Source: Pelagibius sp. Alg239-R121 (GTDB lineage: Bacteria > Pseudomonadota > Alphaproteobacteria > Kiloniellales > Kiloniellaceae). Taken from it: 64,000 nt of DNA. The notes beneath the pieces were generated by a model. The model ran no database searches. It had not been told where the DNA came from and saw nothing but the letters and a program-made list of their open reading frames with translations. Location: the NCBI RefSeq assembly GCF_947331435.1, contig NZ_CAMZOF010000001.1, positions 372,001 to 436,000 on the forward strand, given 5' to 3'. This document shows positions 1 through 8,641 of the stretch, piece by piece (within the stretch, counting starts at the first letter, position 1; each line of letters begins with the position of its first letter). A program made the translations under genes and the position numbers.

Positions 1-102
1 CGACTCCGCAGCCGCCGGCGTTGCCGTTTGCACAGCCCCCATTGAAAGCGGCAGCATGATTGCCGCAGCCGTTAAAAATTGTCGTTTTGTCCAGCGTAAC
101 AT
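1..102 (-). CDS. N-terminus of an exported protein (partial, Tat-like signal peptide)
   Basis: Only the first 34 codons are inside the window; the gene runs off the left edge. The start ATG is at 102, preceded by a good ribosome binding site (AGGAGAG, 7 bases upstream). The translation starts MLRWTKRQFL and continues with a hydrophobic stretch and an alanine-rich end, i.e. a signal peptide. TKRQFL resembles the twin-arginine motif (S/T-R-R-x-F-L) with Lys replacing the first Arg, so Tat export is possible but not certain. It is divergent from the M81 peptidase genes. Solute-binding proteins of peptide transporters often sit beside such genes, so a periplasmic binding protein is a reasonable guess, but nothing of the mature protein is visible. 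Confidence 0.6.
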   Translation of the reverse strand, partial: MLRWTKRQFLTAAAIMLPLSMGAVQTATPAAAES

Positions 103-311
103 TTTCCTGCTCTCCTGTTTGCACGAGTCGTGAGCGCTCGGGCGATTTAATTTTTAATTACGGAAAAAGACATGGTTACTGTCGCAATTGTACGGAGCGA
201 AGCCATTGAAGAGTCAATGACGTTTTTTGCGCTTGACCCAAAGATCCTTCGTCAACACCCTCATAGAACCGGCCGTAAGCCCGGAGAAAAACAGCAAAAA
301 TGAGGGTGTCG
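103..311. promoter_or_regulatory. divergent promoter region with short inverted repeats
   Basis: This spacer separates two divergent genes and should hold promoters for both. Close to the leftward gene there is a perfect inverted repeat CACGA-G-TCGTG (122-132) followed at once by the palindrome GAGCGCTC (132-139). Next comes an AT-rich block around 150-165. The repeats may be an operator; no regulator gene lies next to them in the window. Confidence 0.3.
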
Positions 312-1802
312 ATGCGAATTCTGACCGCGATGATGAAGCATGAAACAAATTCCTTTTCGCCGGTAAAAACGGACCTCGCACGATTCGAAGCCTGGGGATT
401 ACATCGTAATGAAGCGGTCCTCGAGGCCTATCGCGGCACCAATATGCCGATTGCGGCTTACATAGAGTTGGCTGAACAGAGGGGCGCCGAAATCGTCGCC
501 CCGGTCGCGTCGGAGGCCATGCCCAGCGGATTGGTGGAGCGCGAAGCATATGAGACTCTGGTCACGTGGATTCTGGAGCCGCTCCAGGAAGGCGGCATCG
601 ATGCGGTTTTCCTGGATCTTCACGGGGCCATGACCGCAGAACATGTTCCCGACGGCGAGGGTGAACTCCTGCGCCGAATTCGCGAAATAGCGCCCGATGT
701 GCCGATCGCCGTCACCCTCGACATGCACACCAACCTGACGGAAACCATGGTTTCCAATTGCGATGTCATGATCGGTTACAAGTCCTATCCCCATACCGAT
801 ATGTACGACGTCGGCAAACAGATCGGCATTGTACTATGGGATAAGATCGAAGGCCGCACGAACCCGGTGATGGTCTGGGGCCCGGCACCTGTCCTGGCCC
901 AAACCCTGCGCATGGGCACCTCCGACGAGCCGATGAAATCGCTTCAGGACGCGACCCGGCAGGAAGAAGCGCAAGCTCCCATTCTTGCTGCAACGGTTTT
1001 CGGCGGCTTCCCCATGGTGGACGTCGAACATGCCGGCGTTTCTGTTGTAACCGTCGCGGACGGCAACCTGGATGCGGCCGAAGCCTGTCGGAACCGCCTT
1101 CTGGAACAGGTCTGGCAGGTACATGAAGATCTGGTCTACGAACACCGCACGATGGCAGGCGCACTAACTGAAGCGAAAGAAAGAAACGTCGCGCCCATTG
1201 TCCTGCTCGATCATGCGGACAATGTCGGTTCGGGAGGCACTTCGGACGTCATGACCGTAATCGAGGCTGTCATCAAGCGCGGGTTACAGGGTGTTGCCGT
1301 CGCCACCGTTTTTGACCCCGAAGCCGCAGCTCAAATGCATGCCGCGGGCGAAGGGGCGGTGATCGAGACTAATCTCGGCGGAAAACTGGCAATGCCCTCG
1401 ATCGGTTTGGAAGGAAGACCCCTGCGGCTGTCTGGGAAAGTCCTCAAAATCACCGACGGCCGCTGGATTGTCCGGGGCCCGATGTACACCGGCGTTGAAG
1501 TGGATACCGGGCCAACCGCCGTGTTTGAAACAGGCGGTGTTAAGATCGTCGTGACCTCGAAACATCATGAGCCCTGGGACAGCGGTATCCTGTCCGAGAA
1601 CGGGATCGATCCACTTGCCTGCCGCTACATCCTGCTCAAGTCGCGAATTCATTATCGCGCTGGTTTCGCGCCGCTTGCCAAGGCAACCTACACGCTGGAC
1701 GGAGAAGGCGTGACGACATCAGATAATTCAATTCTGACCTATGAAAATATTCGTCGGCCGATTTACCCACTGGATCCGGCTGAAGCAGTCGAGCAGATGT
1801 AG
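312..1802 (+). CDS. M81 family metallopeptidase (MlrC-like), copy 1
   Basis: 496-residue protein of the M81 family, named after microcystinase C (MlrC), which cleaves linear peptides containing unusual residues. Conserved family segments are visible: KHETNSFSPV near the N-terminus (residues 9-18), DLHGAM (102-107), DMHTN (137-141), YKSYPHTD (156-163) and a C-terminal-domain DHADNVGSGG segment; these His/Asp/Glu-rich motifs are expected to hold the metal. I prefer the ATG at 312 because family members start directly with MRI...HETN and AGGG lies 5-8 bases upstream; an in-frame ATG at 300 is possible. No signal peptide, so cytoplasmic. A paralogue follows 55 bp downstream, probably in the same operon. 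Most M81 proteins in bacteria without microcystin degradation have unknown substrates, so the true substrate here is not known. Confidence 0.88.
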   Translation: MRILTAMMKHETNSFSPVKTDLARFEAWGLHRNEAVLEAYRGTNMPIAAYIELAEQRGAEIVAPVASEAMPSGLVEREAYETLVTWILEPLQEGGIDAVFLDLHGAMTAEHVPDGEGELLRRIREIAPDVPIAVTLDMHTNLTETMVSNCDVMIGYKSYPHTDMYDVGKQIGIVLWDKIEGRTNPVMVWGPAPVLAQTLRMGTSDEPMKSLQDATRQEEAQAPILAATVFGGFPMVDVEHAGVSVVTVADGNLDAAEACRNRLLEQVWQVHEDLVYEHRTMAGALTEAKERNVAPIVLLDHADNVGSGGTSDVMTVIEAVIKRGLQGVAVATVFDPEAAAQMHAAGEGAVIETNLGGKLAMPSIGLEGRPLRLSGKVLKITDGRWIVRGPMYTGVEVDTGPTAVFETGGVKIVVTSKHHEPWDSGILSENGIDPLACRYILLKSRIHYRAGFAPLAKATYTLDGEGVTTSDNSILTYENIRRPIYPLDPAEAVEQM

Positions 1803-1857
1803 ATCCACGCCTGAGTCGCACCGGATCTATCACTATTCCTGAACCTTCGGAGATACC

Positions 1858-3381
1858 ATGAGCCGCCCCAGAATTGCCGTTGCCGGATTCCAGCATGAAA
1901 CCAATACCTTTTCGCCGGTGCCGACAAGGTACGAGGACTTCGAGGCCAGCGGCGCTTGGCCGGCTCTGACCAAGGAGACGGATATCTTTGCCGTCTTTCA
2001 CGGGCTTAATATCCCGCTCGGAGGATTCATCGACGCGGCGCGAGACGAGTGGGATCTGGTGCCTATTCTTTGGAGCAATGCGGAACCGGGTGGTTACGTC
2101 GCCCAGGACGCCTTTGATCGCATTGCCGCCATGATCTGCGACGGCATCGCTGAGGCGGGCGCCCTCGACGGTATCTATCTGGACCTCCACGGAGCGATGG
2201 TCACCGACGATTTCGAGGATGGCGAAGGCGAGCTGCTGCGCCGTTTGCGCGACGTGGTCGGGCCGGACCTGCCAATCGCGGTAAGCCTGGATCTGCACGG
2301 CAACTTGACCAGGGAGTTCGTCGAGCTGGCTTCGGTGCTGGCGATCTACCGCACCTATCCTCACGTAGACATGGCGGCGACCGGTGCGCGGGCGAAGCTG
2401 TTGCTGGCGCAACTGCTGGCCAGCGGGCAACCTTTCGCGAAAGCATTTCGGCAGCTCGACTATCTCATCCCCTTACAGGCGCAGTCGACCATGCGCGAGC
2501 CCGGAGAACGGCTTTATGGACTATTGCCGGGTTTGGAAGGTTCCGCTGTTGCCTGCATCGATCTCGCGTTCGGGTTCCCGCCCGCCGATATCCATCACTG
2601 CGGCTCATCGGTCGTGGCCTTCGGGACCGAGCAGGCGGCCGTCGATCACGCAGCCGACGAGATGCTGAAAGCGCTGCAGGAAAGCGAAAGCGAGTTCCAC
2701 AATCCGCTCATCCCGGCCAACGCGGCCGTGCGGCAGGCCATGGAAATTGCCGCGACCGCCGGCAAGCCGGTCATCCTGGCAGATCCCCAGGACAACCCCG
2801 GCGCCGGCGCGATCGGCGATACCACGGGCCTACTGAAAGCGCTGGTACAGGAAGGGGCAAAGCAAGCCTGTCTCGGAATGCTTTGGGATCCGGAAACTGC
2901 GTCCAAAGCCCACGAGGCCGGTGTCGGCAGTTCCTTCACGGCCTCTATCGGCAACTGCGTGCCGCAGCCGAATTGCGGCGCCCTGGATGTCCAGGTCCGG
3001 GTCGAGGCTCTGTCCGACGGGAAGTTCCTCTTCACCGGTCCGATGTACGGCGGCACCCATGCCGATCTCGGCTCTATGGCTGTGCTTCTGATCCTCGACG
3101 ACAACAGCGAGGTACGCGTGGTCGTTGGCTCGCACCGGGCGCAGAATGCCGACCAGGCGATCTTTCGCCACATCGGCATTGACCCTACGCAACAGAAACT
3201 TGTCGCGGTCAAAAGCGCCGTCCACTTCCTTGCAGACTACCAGCCTATCGCGGAAGAGGTCGTCTTTGCCGAAGCACCCGGCGCCAACCCCTGTCAGCTC
3301 GATCTGATTCCCTTTAAACGGCTTCGACCGGATGTGCGATTGGGCCCGAACGGACCTGTCTATTCATCGGCCGCCGAGTAA
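1858..3381 (+). CDS. M81 family metallopeptidase (MlrC-like), copy 2
   Basis: 507-residue second M81 protein. It shows the same order of motifs as its neighbour: QHETNTFSPV (12-21), DLHGAM (109-114), DLHGN (145-149), YRTYPHVD (164-171) and the C-terminal-domain segment ADPQDNPGAGAIGD (around 307-320). The start ATG has GGAG 6 bases upstream. It is only moderately similar to copy 1, so the two probably differ in substrate and are not a recent duplication. It is co-directional with copy 1 and converges on the nitrilase gene, whose end lies 20 bp away. The grouping of two amidohydrolysing peptidases and a nitrilase suggests uptake and breakdown of amide- or peptide-type nitrogen compounds; this is inference from context. 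Confidence 0.88.
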   Translation: MSRPRIAVAGFQHETNTFSPVPTRYEDFEASGAWPALTKETDIFAVFHGLNIPLGGFIDAARDEWDLVPILWSNAEPGGYVAQDAFDRIAAMICDGIAEAGALDGIYLDLHGAMVTDDFEDGEGELLRRLRDVVGPDLPIAVSLDLHGNLTREFVELASVLAIYRTYPHVDMAATGARAKLLLAQLLASGQPFAKAFRQLDYLIPLQAQSTMREPGERLYGLLPGLEGSAVACIDLAFGFPPADIHHCGSSVVAFGTEQAAVDHAADEMLKALQESESEFHNPLIPANAAVRQAMEIAATAGKPVILADPQDNPGAGAIGDTTGLLKALVQEGAKQACLGMLWDPETASKAHEAGVGSSFTASIGNCVPQPNCGALDVQVRVEALSDGKFLFTGPMYGGTHADLGSMAVLLILDDNSEVRVVVGSHRAQNADQAIFRHIGIDPTQQKLVAVKSAVHFLADYQPIAEEVVFAEAPGANPCQLDLIPFKRLRPDVRLGPNGPVYSSAAE

Positions 3382-3401
3382 CTGACGCTTCTCATCGAAG
3401 C

Positions 3402-4394
3402 TCAGTCCTGGAAGCTTGCCAGACCCTGACGCTTGCGGTTGACGACGAGACTGGTCACGTCAGGTCGTGAATAGTGGCCTGCGGGATCGAAATTCTGGCG
3501 CTCCTCGCGGACCCGGCAATGATCAATCTCGGCGACCAGAAGCGCCTCGCGATCGACGACCGGCTTGATCAGCCATTCGCCGTCGGGGCCGGCAATGCAG
3601 GATCCGCCGTTGGCAAAGAAGGTCTCACCACCTTCGAGAATTTCCTCCAGGCTCGGCGTAGCCGCCGGAAAGTCCTCGGGCCGCATAAGGCCCGACACCG
3701 AAAGAATATAGGATCGGCTTTCCTTTGCGAGGAAGCGTGTAAGATCCTCCGTGTTGTGCAGGCCGCCGGGCCAGACCGCAACATGCAGATCTTCACCCTG
3801 CGCATAGAGCGCGGCCCGTGACAGCGGCATCCAGTTCTCAAAGCAGTTCAAACCACCGACCTTAAAGGGCGGCAGGTCGTGTACCCGCAAGCCGTGACCG
3901 TCGCCGGGCGCCCAGGCCAACCGCTCTTCATAAGTCGGTTGCAGTTTGCGATGCACAGAACGAATCTCTCCTTGCGAATCGATATAGACCAGACTGCAAT
4001 AGAGGCTGTGGCCGCTGCGATCCGATGCCCGTTCCATGCATCCGAGATAGACCGAAATTCCCTTGTCCTTGGCTGCTGCGCAGACTCCATCCAGATCACC
4101 GCGCTCGATCACGACGCCCTGGTCCAGGTAGTGTGCGTAGAGCGCTTTCTGCTTTGCATCGTTGAAGCGTGCGCCATCTGTGCGCTCGATCCAAAAGGGG
4201 TAACCCGGAACGAGCGCTTCCCCGAAAACCACCAGCCGGCAATCCTGCTCTGCCGCAGCGAGCACTTGAGCAACCACTTTCTCCAGGGTGCCCGCACGGT
4301 CAAGCCAAACAGGGGCGATCTGTGCCAGGGCGACACGCAAGCTGTCCTGCGGGCGCGCGGGTCGCAGGTCGTGCGCGGGCGTGACGATTTTCAT
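3402..4394 (-). CDS. nitrilase-superfamily carbon-nitrogen hydrolase
   Basis: 330-residue member of the nitrilase/amidase superfamily. The Glu-Lys-Cys catalytic triad is visible: E59 in VVFGEALVPGYPFW, K150 in VHRKLQPTYEE and C184 in GGLNCFENWMPL. The context around the cysteine (NCFENWMP) and the motif WAPGDGHGL match the true nitrilase branch, which turns nitriles into carboxylic acid and ammonia, better than the amidase or carbamoylase branches. Substrate cannot be read from sequence. AAGG lies 7 bases before the ATG. The gene stands alone, converging on the M81 pair and followed at a distance by puuD on the same strand; the 240-bp gap to puuD and the lack of overlap argue against one operon. 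Confidence 0.87.
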   Translation of the reverse strand: MKIVTPAHDLRPARPQDSLRVALAQIAPVWLDRAGTLEKVVAQVLAAAEQDCRLVVFGEALVPGYPFWIERTDGARFNDAKQKALYAHYLDQGVVIERGDLDGVCAAAKDKGISVYLGCMERASDRSGHSLYCSLVYIDSQGEIRSVHRKLQPTYEERLAWAPGDGHGLRVHDLPPFKVGGLNCFENWMPLSRAALYAQGEDLHVAVWPGGLHNTEDLTRFLAKESRSYILSVSGLMRPEDFPAATPSLEEILEGGETFFANGGSCIAGPDGEWLIKPVVDREALLVAEIDHCRVREERQNFDPAGHYSRPDVTSLVVNRKRQGLASFQD

Positions 4395-4637
4395 AAGGAT
4401 ACCTTCCAGGTCTCATGCAAACTAATTTGAGGCCGCAAAGAGCACCCTAAGAAGCAGCGTGCGTCAACGCCAATTCTGGTTTCATGCTCTGCAATGCGAA
4501 GTGGTAAAATTCATATTTCCGTGAACTTTCACTTCTTGGCCTTCCGCACGCTCAGTTTGGCAAAGCTCATTACAGTCAGGGAGAGGGAGGGACACAAGCA
4601 ATGCATCATGAACCGCAGTCACGAATAGAGCGCGGGA

Positions 4638-5858
4638 TCAGCGCTTGATCGCAGACGCTTCTTCGAACCAAGTGGCAATCAGACGCCGTTCCTCACCACT
4701 GATCTCAGTGATGTTGCCGGGCGGCATGGCATTGGAGCGTCCGGTTTGCAGATAGATTTCGTGGGCATGGCGCAGGATCTGCTCATCCGTTTCCAGTATT
4801 ACGCCCTTGGGCGCCACACCGATCCCGTCCCAGTAGGGCTCCTGCGCATGACACATGCTGCAGCGTCCTAAAACGGTATCGCGCACCTCTTCGAAGGAAG
4901 CCGAAACATAGAGCGGGTTCTGCGATTCGCTGATGTCATATTCCGCGGAGGTTTCGCCAGGAAAGGTGGAAAGCCAAACGATCGCAGCGAAGCAGACCGC
5001 GGCAGCGCCCCAGGTCCACCAGGGTTTACCTTTCTTGGCATGCATCGAATTGAAGAAATGCCGGATGATGGCCCCCATCACCAGGACCAGGGAAACGATG
5101 ATCCAATTCCACTTGGTCCCGAAGGCCAGCGGATAGTGGTTGGACAGCATCAGGAAGATGACCGGCAGCGTCAGATAGTTGTTGTGGGTCGAACGCTGTT
5201 TCGCCTGCAGCCCGAGCCGCGCTTCGGGCGTTTCACCAGCCCGCAGAGCGGTCACGACTTTTTTCTGATTGGGGATGATGATCAGAAAGACGTTGGCCGA
5301 CATAATCGTCGCAATCACCGCACCGGTGTGCAGGAAGGCCGCCCGGCCGGTGAAGACCTGTGTAAAGCCCCAGGACAACAAGATGACGAAGGCGAAGAGC
5401 GCGCCATACAGCAGCCAGTCGTTCTTACCGAGCGGCGAACGGCACAGGAGATCGTAGATCCCCCACCCAAGAGCGAGCCCGGCAAGGCTGATCAGGATCG
5501 CACCCCAGGCCGGTACATCCAAAACGGAACGATCGATGAGATAGAGTTCGGCACCTGCATAATAGACCACCACCATCATGAAAAATCCGGTCAGCCAGGT
5601 ACTGTAGGATTCCCATTTGAACCAGATCAGGTGCTCCGGCATGGCCTCGGGCGCGATCATATACTTCTGGATATAATAGAAACCGCCGCCGTGGACCTGC
5701 CATTCCTCGCCCGTGACACCGGGTGGAAGACCTTCGCGTTTACGAAGTCCGAGATCGAGTGCGATGAAATAAAACGACGAGCCGATCCAGGCAATCGCCG
5801 TAACGACGTGGAGCCAGCGGACGCCGAAATTCAGCCATTCCCAATACAAAGGATCCAT
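4638..5858 (-). CDS. puuD: urate hydroxylase PuuD (membrane protein with cytochrome c domain)
   Basis: About 406 residues. The N-terminal part begins MDPLYWEWLNFGVRWLHVV, the hallmark of PuuD, and forms a bundle of about eight membrane segments (DUF989). The C-terminus carries a cytochrome c domain with the haem motif CSMCH at about residues 331-335 and a later MPPGN that can supply the methionine ligand. The family oxidises urate to 5-hydroxyisourate and passes electrons to the respiratory chain, replacing soluble uricase. I chose the ATG at 5858, which has GGGAG 7 bases upstream, over an in-frame GTG at 5876. Divergent from a LysR gene, and near the allantoin-degrading genes, which supports a role in purine use. 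A perfect inverted repeat 41 bp upstream is a likely regulator site. Confidence 0.93.
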   Translation of the reverse strand: MDPLYWEWLNFGVRWLHVVTAIAWIGSSFYFIALDLGLRKREGLPPGVTGEEWQVHGGGFYYIQKYMIAPEAMPEHLIWFKWESYSTWLTGFFMMVVVYYAGAELYLIDRSVLDVPAWGAILISLAGLALGWGIYDLLCRSPLGKNDWLLYGALFAFVILLSWGFTQVFTGRAAFLHTGAVIATIMSANVFLIIIPNQKKVVTALRAGETPEARLGLQAKQRSTHNNYLTLPVIFLMLSNHYPLAFGTKWNWIIVSLVLVMGAIIRHFFNSMHAKKGKPWWTWGAAAVCFAAIVWLSTFPGETSAEYDISESQNPLYVSASFEEVRDTVLGRCSMCHAQEPYWDGIGVAPKGVILETDEQILRHAHEIYLQTGRSNAMPPGNITEISGEERRLIATWFEEASAIKR

Positions 5859-5898
5859 CAAAACACTCCCACACACCGCCGGTTAAGCTTCACGAGTT

Positions 5899-5919
5899 CA
5901 TTGAGCCGTAGGTTCAATG
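5899..5919. promoter_or_regulatory. inverted repeat in the puuD-lysR intergenic region (candidate LysR site)
   Basis: Two arms CATTGA and TCAATG flank a 9-base spacer that itself contains CC...GG in register, giving a 21-base near-palindrome. It lies about 40 bp upstream of the puuD ATG and 167 bp upstream of the LysR ATG. LysR regulators typically bind imperfect dyads in the intergenic region they share with a divergent target. The assignment to this LysR protein is inference. Confidence 0.5.
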
Positions 5920-6085
5920 CCACCGGGCCGTAAAACTTGCCCGCAAGACCATATATTCCGACCCCGCGGGATCGGACGAATGAGCAGAGTAACCGTCCTT
6001 GCCAACTTTAAGAAGACCGAAGCAGTCGGGATTACTTTCAAAAAAACCCGAAAGAAGATAGCGTTACCCCAAGGGAGTCAAAAAG

Positions 6086-7033
6086 ATGTCGTTGTTGGAG
6101 AATATCCGGGTTTTCGTCCGTGTTGTGGAGTTGGGGTCGCTGTCGGCCGCCGGCCGTCATATGCGCATTTCGCCGGCCGTTGCCAGTCACCGGATGAAGG
6201 AGCTGGAAAAACATGTCGGCGTCCGCCTGTTCAACAGGACCACTCGGCAACTATCGCCGACGGAGCATGGCCGCCTGTTCTATGAAGGCTGCCTGGAAGT
6301 ACTTCATGCGCTGGAGCAAGCGGAAGCCACCGTCGCCGCTGTTGGCGGGCGGCCGCGCGGGGCGATACGGGTTACGGTGCCGCTCGGCCTTGGCCGGCGC
6401 GTGATCGGCCCGGCAGTTCCAGATTTTTGCGAACTCTTCCCCGAGATCGAAGTGCGCCTGCGCCTCTCGGACTACATGATCGACCTCGCGCGCGAGGGAG
6501 TCGAGGTTGCGATCCGCCTTGCTGTCATGGGTGATTCAAGTCTCACGATGCGTAAGATCTGCGACTGTGAACGGATCCTCTGTGCCGCCCCGAGTTATCT
6601 GGAGACACATGGAACGCCGCAGACACCCGAGGACCTCCTGAAGCATCGATGCCTGCTGTTGCGTTATCCCGGCTCGACCCAGTTCCGCTGGCCGCTGCAG
6701 ACAAAGGACGGTCCCACGAAGCTTGCAATCAGCGGACCGTTCGAATCGGACGACGGGGATATTCTTACCGACTGGGCGCTTACGGGCCGCGGAATCATAA
6801 TGAAACCGCTATTCGAAGTGGCCGATCATGTGCGGTCCGGTGCCCTGCTACCGTTGCTGACGGAAACACCGCCCGAACCCGCTGTTTTGGCGATCCTCTA
6901 TCCTCACAGGCGATTGCTCGCACCGAAAATCAAGGCTTTTGCAGACTTCATGCACGACAGATGCCTGAAGAATCTCGGTGAGATGCTCGACGGCCTCTCG
7001 CTGACTGAGCTACGCGATACCGCACCTCGGTGA
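6086..7033 (+). CDS. LysR-family transcriptional regulator
   Basis: 315-residue LysR-type regulator. The N-terminal winged helix-turn-helix covers about residues 1-60 (LSAAGRHMRISPAVASHRMK is the helix-turn-helix), followed by the linker helix and a periplasmic-binding-protein-like effector domain. It looks most like the LysR branch with domains ending in HRRLLAPKIKAFADFM. AAGGGAG lies about 9 bases before the ATG. It is divergent from puuD and co-directional with the puuE fusion, allantoicase and allA genes, so control of purine catabolism is likely, probably with a pathway intermediate as effector. The effector cannot be told from sequence. Confidence 0.9.
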   Translation: MSLLENIRVFVRVVELGSLSAAGRHMRISPAVASHRMKELEKHVGVRLFNRTTRQLSPTEHGRLFYEGCLEVLHALEQAEATVAAVGGRPRGAIRVTVPLGLGRRVIGPAVPDFCELFPEIEVRLRLSDYMIDLAREGVEVAIRLAVMGDSSLTMRKICDCERILCAAPSYLETHGTPQTPEDLLKHRCLLLRYPGSTQFRWPLQTKDGPTKLAISGPFESDDGDILTDWALTGRGIIMKPLFEVADHVRSGALLPLLTETPPEPAVLAILYPHRRLLAPKIKAFADFMHDRCLKNLGEMLDGLSLTELRDTAPR

Positions 7034-7157
7034 ATATGGAAAGCAAAGCACAGAAAGACTTTCAAAAATATTTGGGGAGGCCTAAGGCGGCCGCACGATC
7101 TAATCTGTCAGGGTTCGAACCTCTACAATTGCAAAGACCTTGGAAATTAAATCGACA

Positions 7158-8591
7158 ATGAGTCCGTCCTATCCCCGCGACATGGTCGGTTACGGCCGCA
7201 CGGCGCCCGATCCGCGCTGGCCCGGCAATGCCGCCATCGCCGTCCAGTTCGTGGTCAACTACGAAGAAGGCGGCGAGAACAACATTCTGCATGGCGACGC
7301 CGCCTCTGAAGCCTTTCTGTCCGAGATCGTCGGCGCCGCCCAATGGCCCGGACAGCGCCACATGAACATGGAGTCCGTATACGAATACGGCGCCAGGGCG
7401 GGCTTTTGGCGCCTGTGGAGACTGTTCACGGAGCGCGGCATCCCCGTCACCGTTTTCGGCGTCGCGACAGCGTTGGAACGCGGACCGGATCAGGTTGCCG
7501 CAATGCTGGAAGCCGATTGGGAGATCGCGTCGCATGGGCTGAAGTGGATCGAATACAAAGACTTCACCAAGGACGAAGAGCGCGCCCACATGGATCAGGC
7601 CATTGGGATCCATACCAGGATCACCGGATCTCGGCCCGTCGGCTGGTACACCGGACGTTCATCGATCCACACCAACGAACTGGTCGCCGAGAACGGCGGC
7701 TTTCTCTATGGCGCGGACAGCTACGCCGACGAACTGCCTTATTGGGTTGAGGGCGAAGAAAAGCCGCAGCTGATGGTGCCCTATACTCTCGATGCCAACG
7801 ATATGCGCTTCGCAACCCCGCAGGGCTTCAATGCCGGCGATCAGTTTTTCGCCTATTTGAAGGACTCTTTCGATAGTCTCTATGCCGAGGGTCTTGCCGG
7901 GGCCCCAAAGATGATGTCGGTCGGCCTGCATTGCCGGCTGGTTGGGCGTCCTGGCCGGGCCGCAGCCCTCGCGCGCTTCCTGGATTACATTCAGGGTTTC
8001 GAACGCGTGTGGACAGCGCGACGGGTTGATATCGCCCGGCATTGGCACGAGGTTCACCCCAATCAAAGCGTCAAAGGTCCGGCGGCATCCAAACCGAGCC
8101 AAATGAATGGGACGGACTTTGTAGCGAAGTTCGGTGGCGTTTTCGAACACTCACCCTGGATCGCCATTCGTGCACTCGGACAGAGTCGCGGCGAAAACTG
8201 CAACACCGCCGACGGCCTGCATCGCGTTCTTTGCGAGGTTTTCCAATCCGCCAGTGAAGAAGAACGACTGGGCGTCCTGACCGCACATCCCGACCTTGCG
8301 GGACGGCTCGCATTAGCCGGCGGCCTGACCGGTGATTCGACCAGAGAGCAAGCATCGGCCGGGCTCGACAGTCTCAGCGAGAGCGAACTGCAACGCTTCA
8401 CCGCGCTCAACGATCGCTATACCGAGAAGTTTCGCTTTCCTTTCATCATGGCCGTCAAGGGGCGCAGCAAGGACGAAATCCTGCAGGCCTTTGAAAGCCG
8501 GGTTGAAAACGATCTCGAAACCGAATTCACAACCGCCTGCGCGCAGGTTGAGCAGATTGCGTTGCTGCGCCTGAAGGACATGCTGCCGTAG
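7158..8591 (+). CDS. puuE: bifunctional allantoinase PuuE / OHCU decarboxylase fusion
   Basis: 477 residues with two enzymes in one chain. Residues 1-300 are a PuuE-type allantoinase of the polysaccharide-deacetylase fold (SPSYPRDMVGYGRTAPDPRW at the start, then FVVNYEEGGENN and GWYTGRSSIHT), opening the allantoin ring to allantoate. From about residue 315 (TDFVAKFGGVFEHSPWIA) to the end is an OHCU decarboxylase domain, which converts 2-oxo-4-hydroxy-4-carboxy-5-ureidoimidazoline to S-allantoin; H376 in HPDLAG is the expected catalytic histidine and EKFRFPFIMAVKGR a family signature. The fusion therefore makes and consumes allantoin. I chose ATG 7158 over TTG 7140; ribosome binding is weak for either. 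It heads a row with allantoicase (50 bp on) and allA. Confidence 0.92.
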   Translation: MSPSYPRDMVGYGRTAPDPRWPGNAAIAVQFVVNYEEGGENNILHGDAASEAFLSEIVGAAQWPGQRHMNMESVYEYGARAGFWRLWRLFTERGIPVTVFGVATALERGPDQVAAMLEADWEIASHGLKWIEYKDFTKDEERAHMDQAIGIHTRITGSRPVGWYTGRSSIHTNELVAENGGFLYGADSYADELPYWVEGEEKPQLMVPYTLDANDMRFATPQGFNAGDQFFAYLKDSFDSLYAEGLAGAPKMMSVGLHCRLVGRPGRAAALARFLDYIQGFERVWTARRVDIARHWHEVHPNQSVKGPAASKPSQMNGTDFVAKFGGVFEHSPWIAIRALGQSRGENCNTADGLHRVLCEVFQSASEEERLGVLTAHPDLAGRLALAGGLTGDSTREQASAGLDSLSESELQRFTALNDRYTEKFRFPFIMAVKGRSKDEILQAFESRVENDLETEFTTACAQVEQIALLRLKDMLP

Positions 8592-8641
8592 CTGCGCATG
8601 CCTCCCTAACAAAACCCTTTTTATCAAACCACGGAACTCCT

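Noticed and set aside
7112-7121. GGTTCGAACC palindrome before the puuE fusion gene as a tRNA T-arm or attachment site
   Set aside because: No acceptor stem, anticodon arm or CCA around it; a 10-base palindrome alone is not enough.
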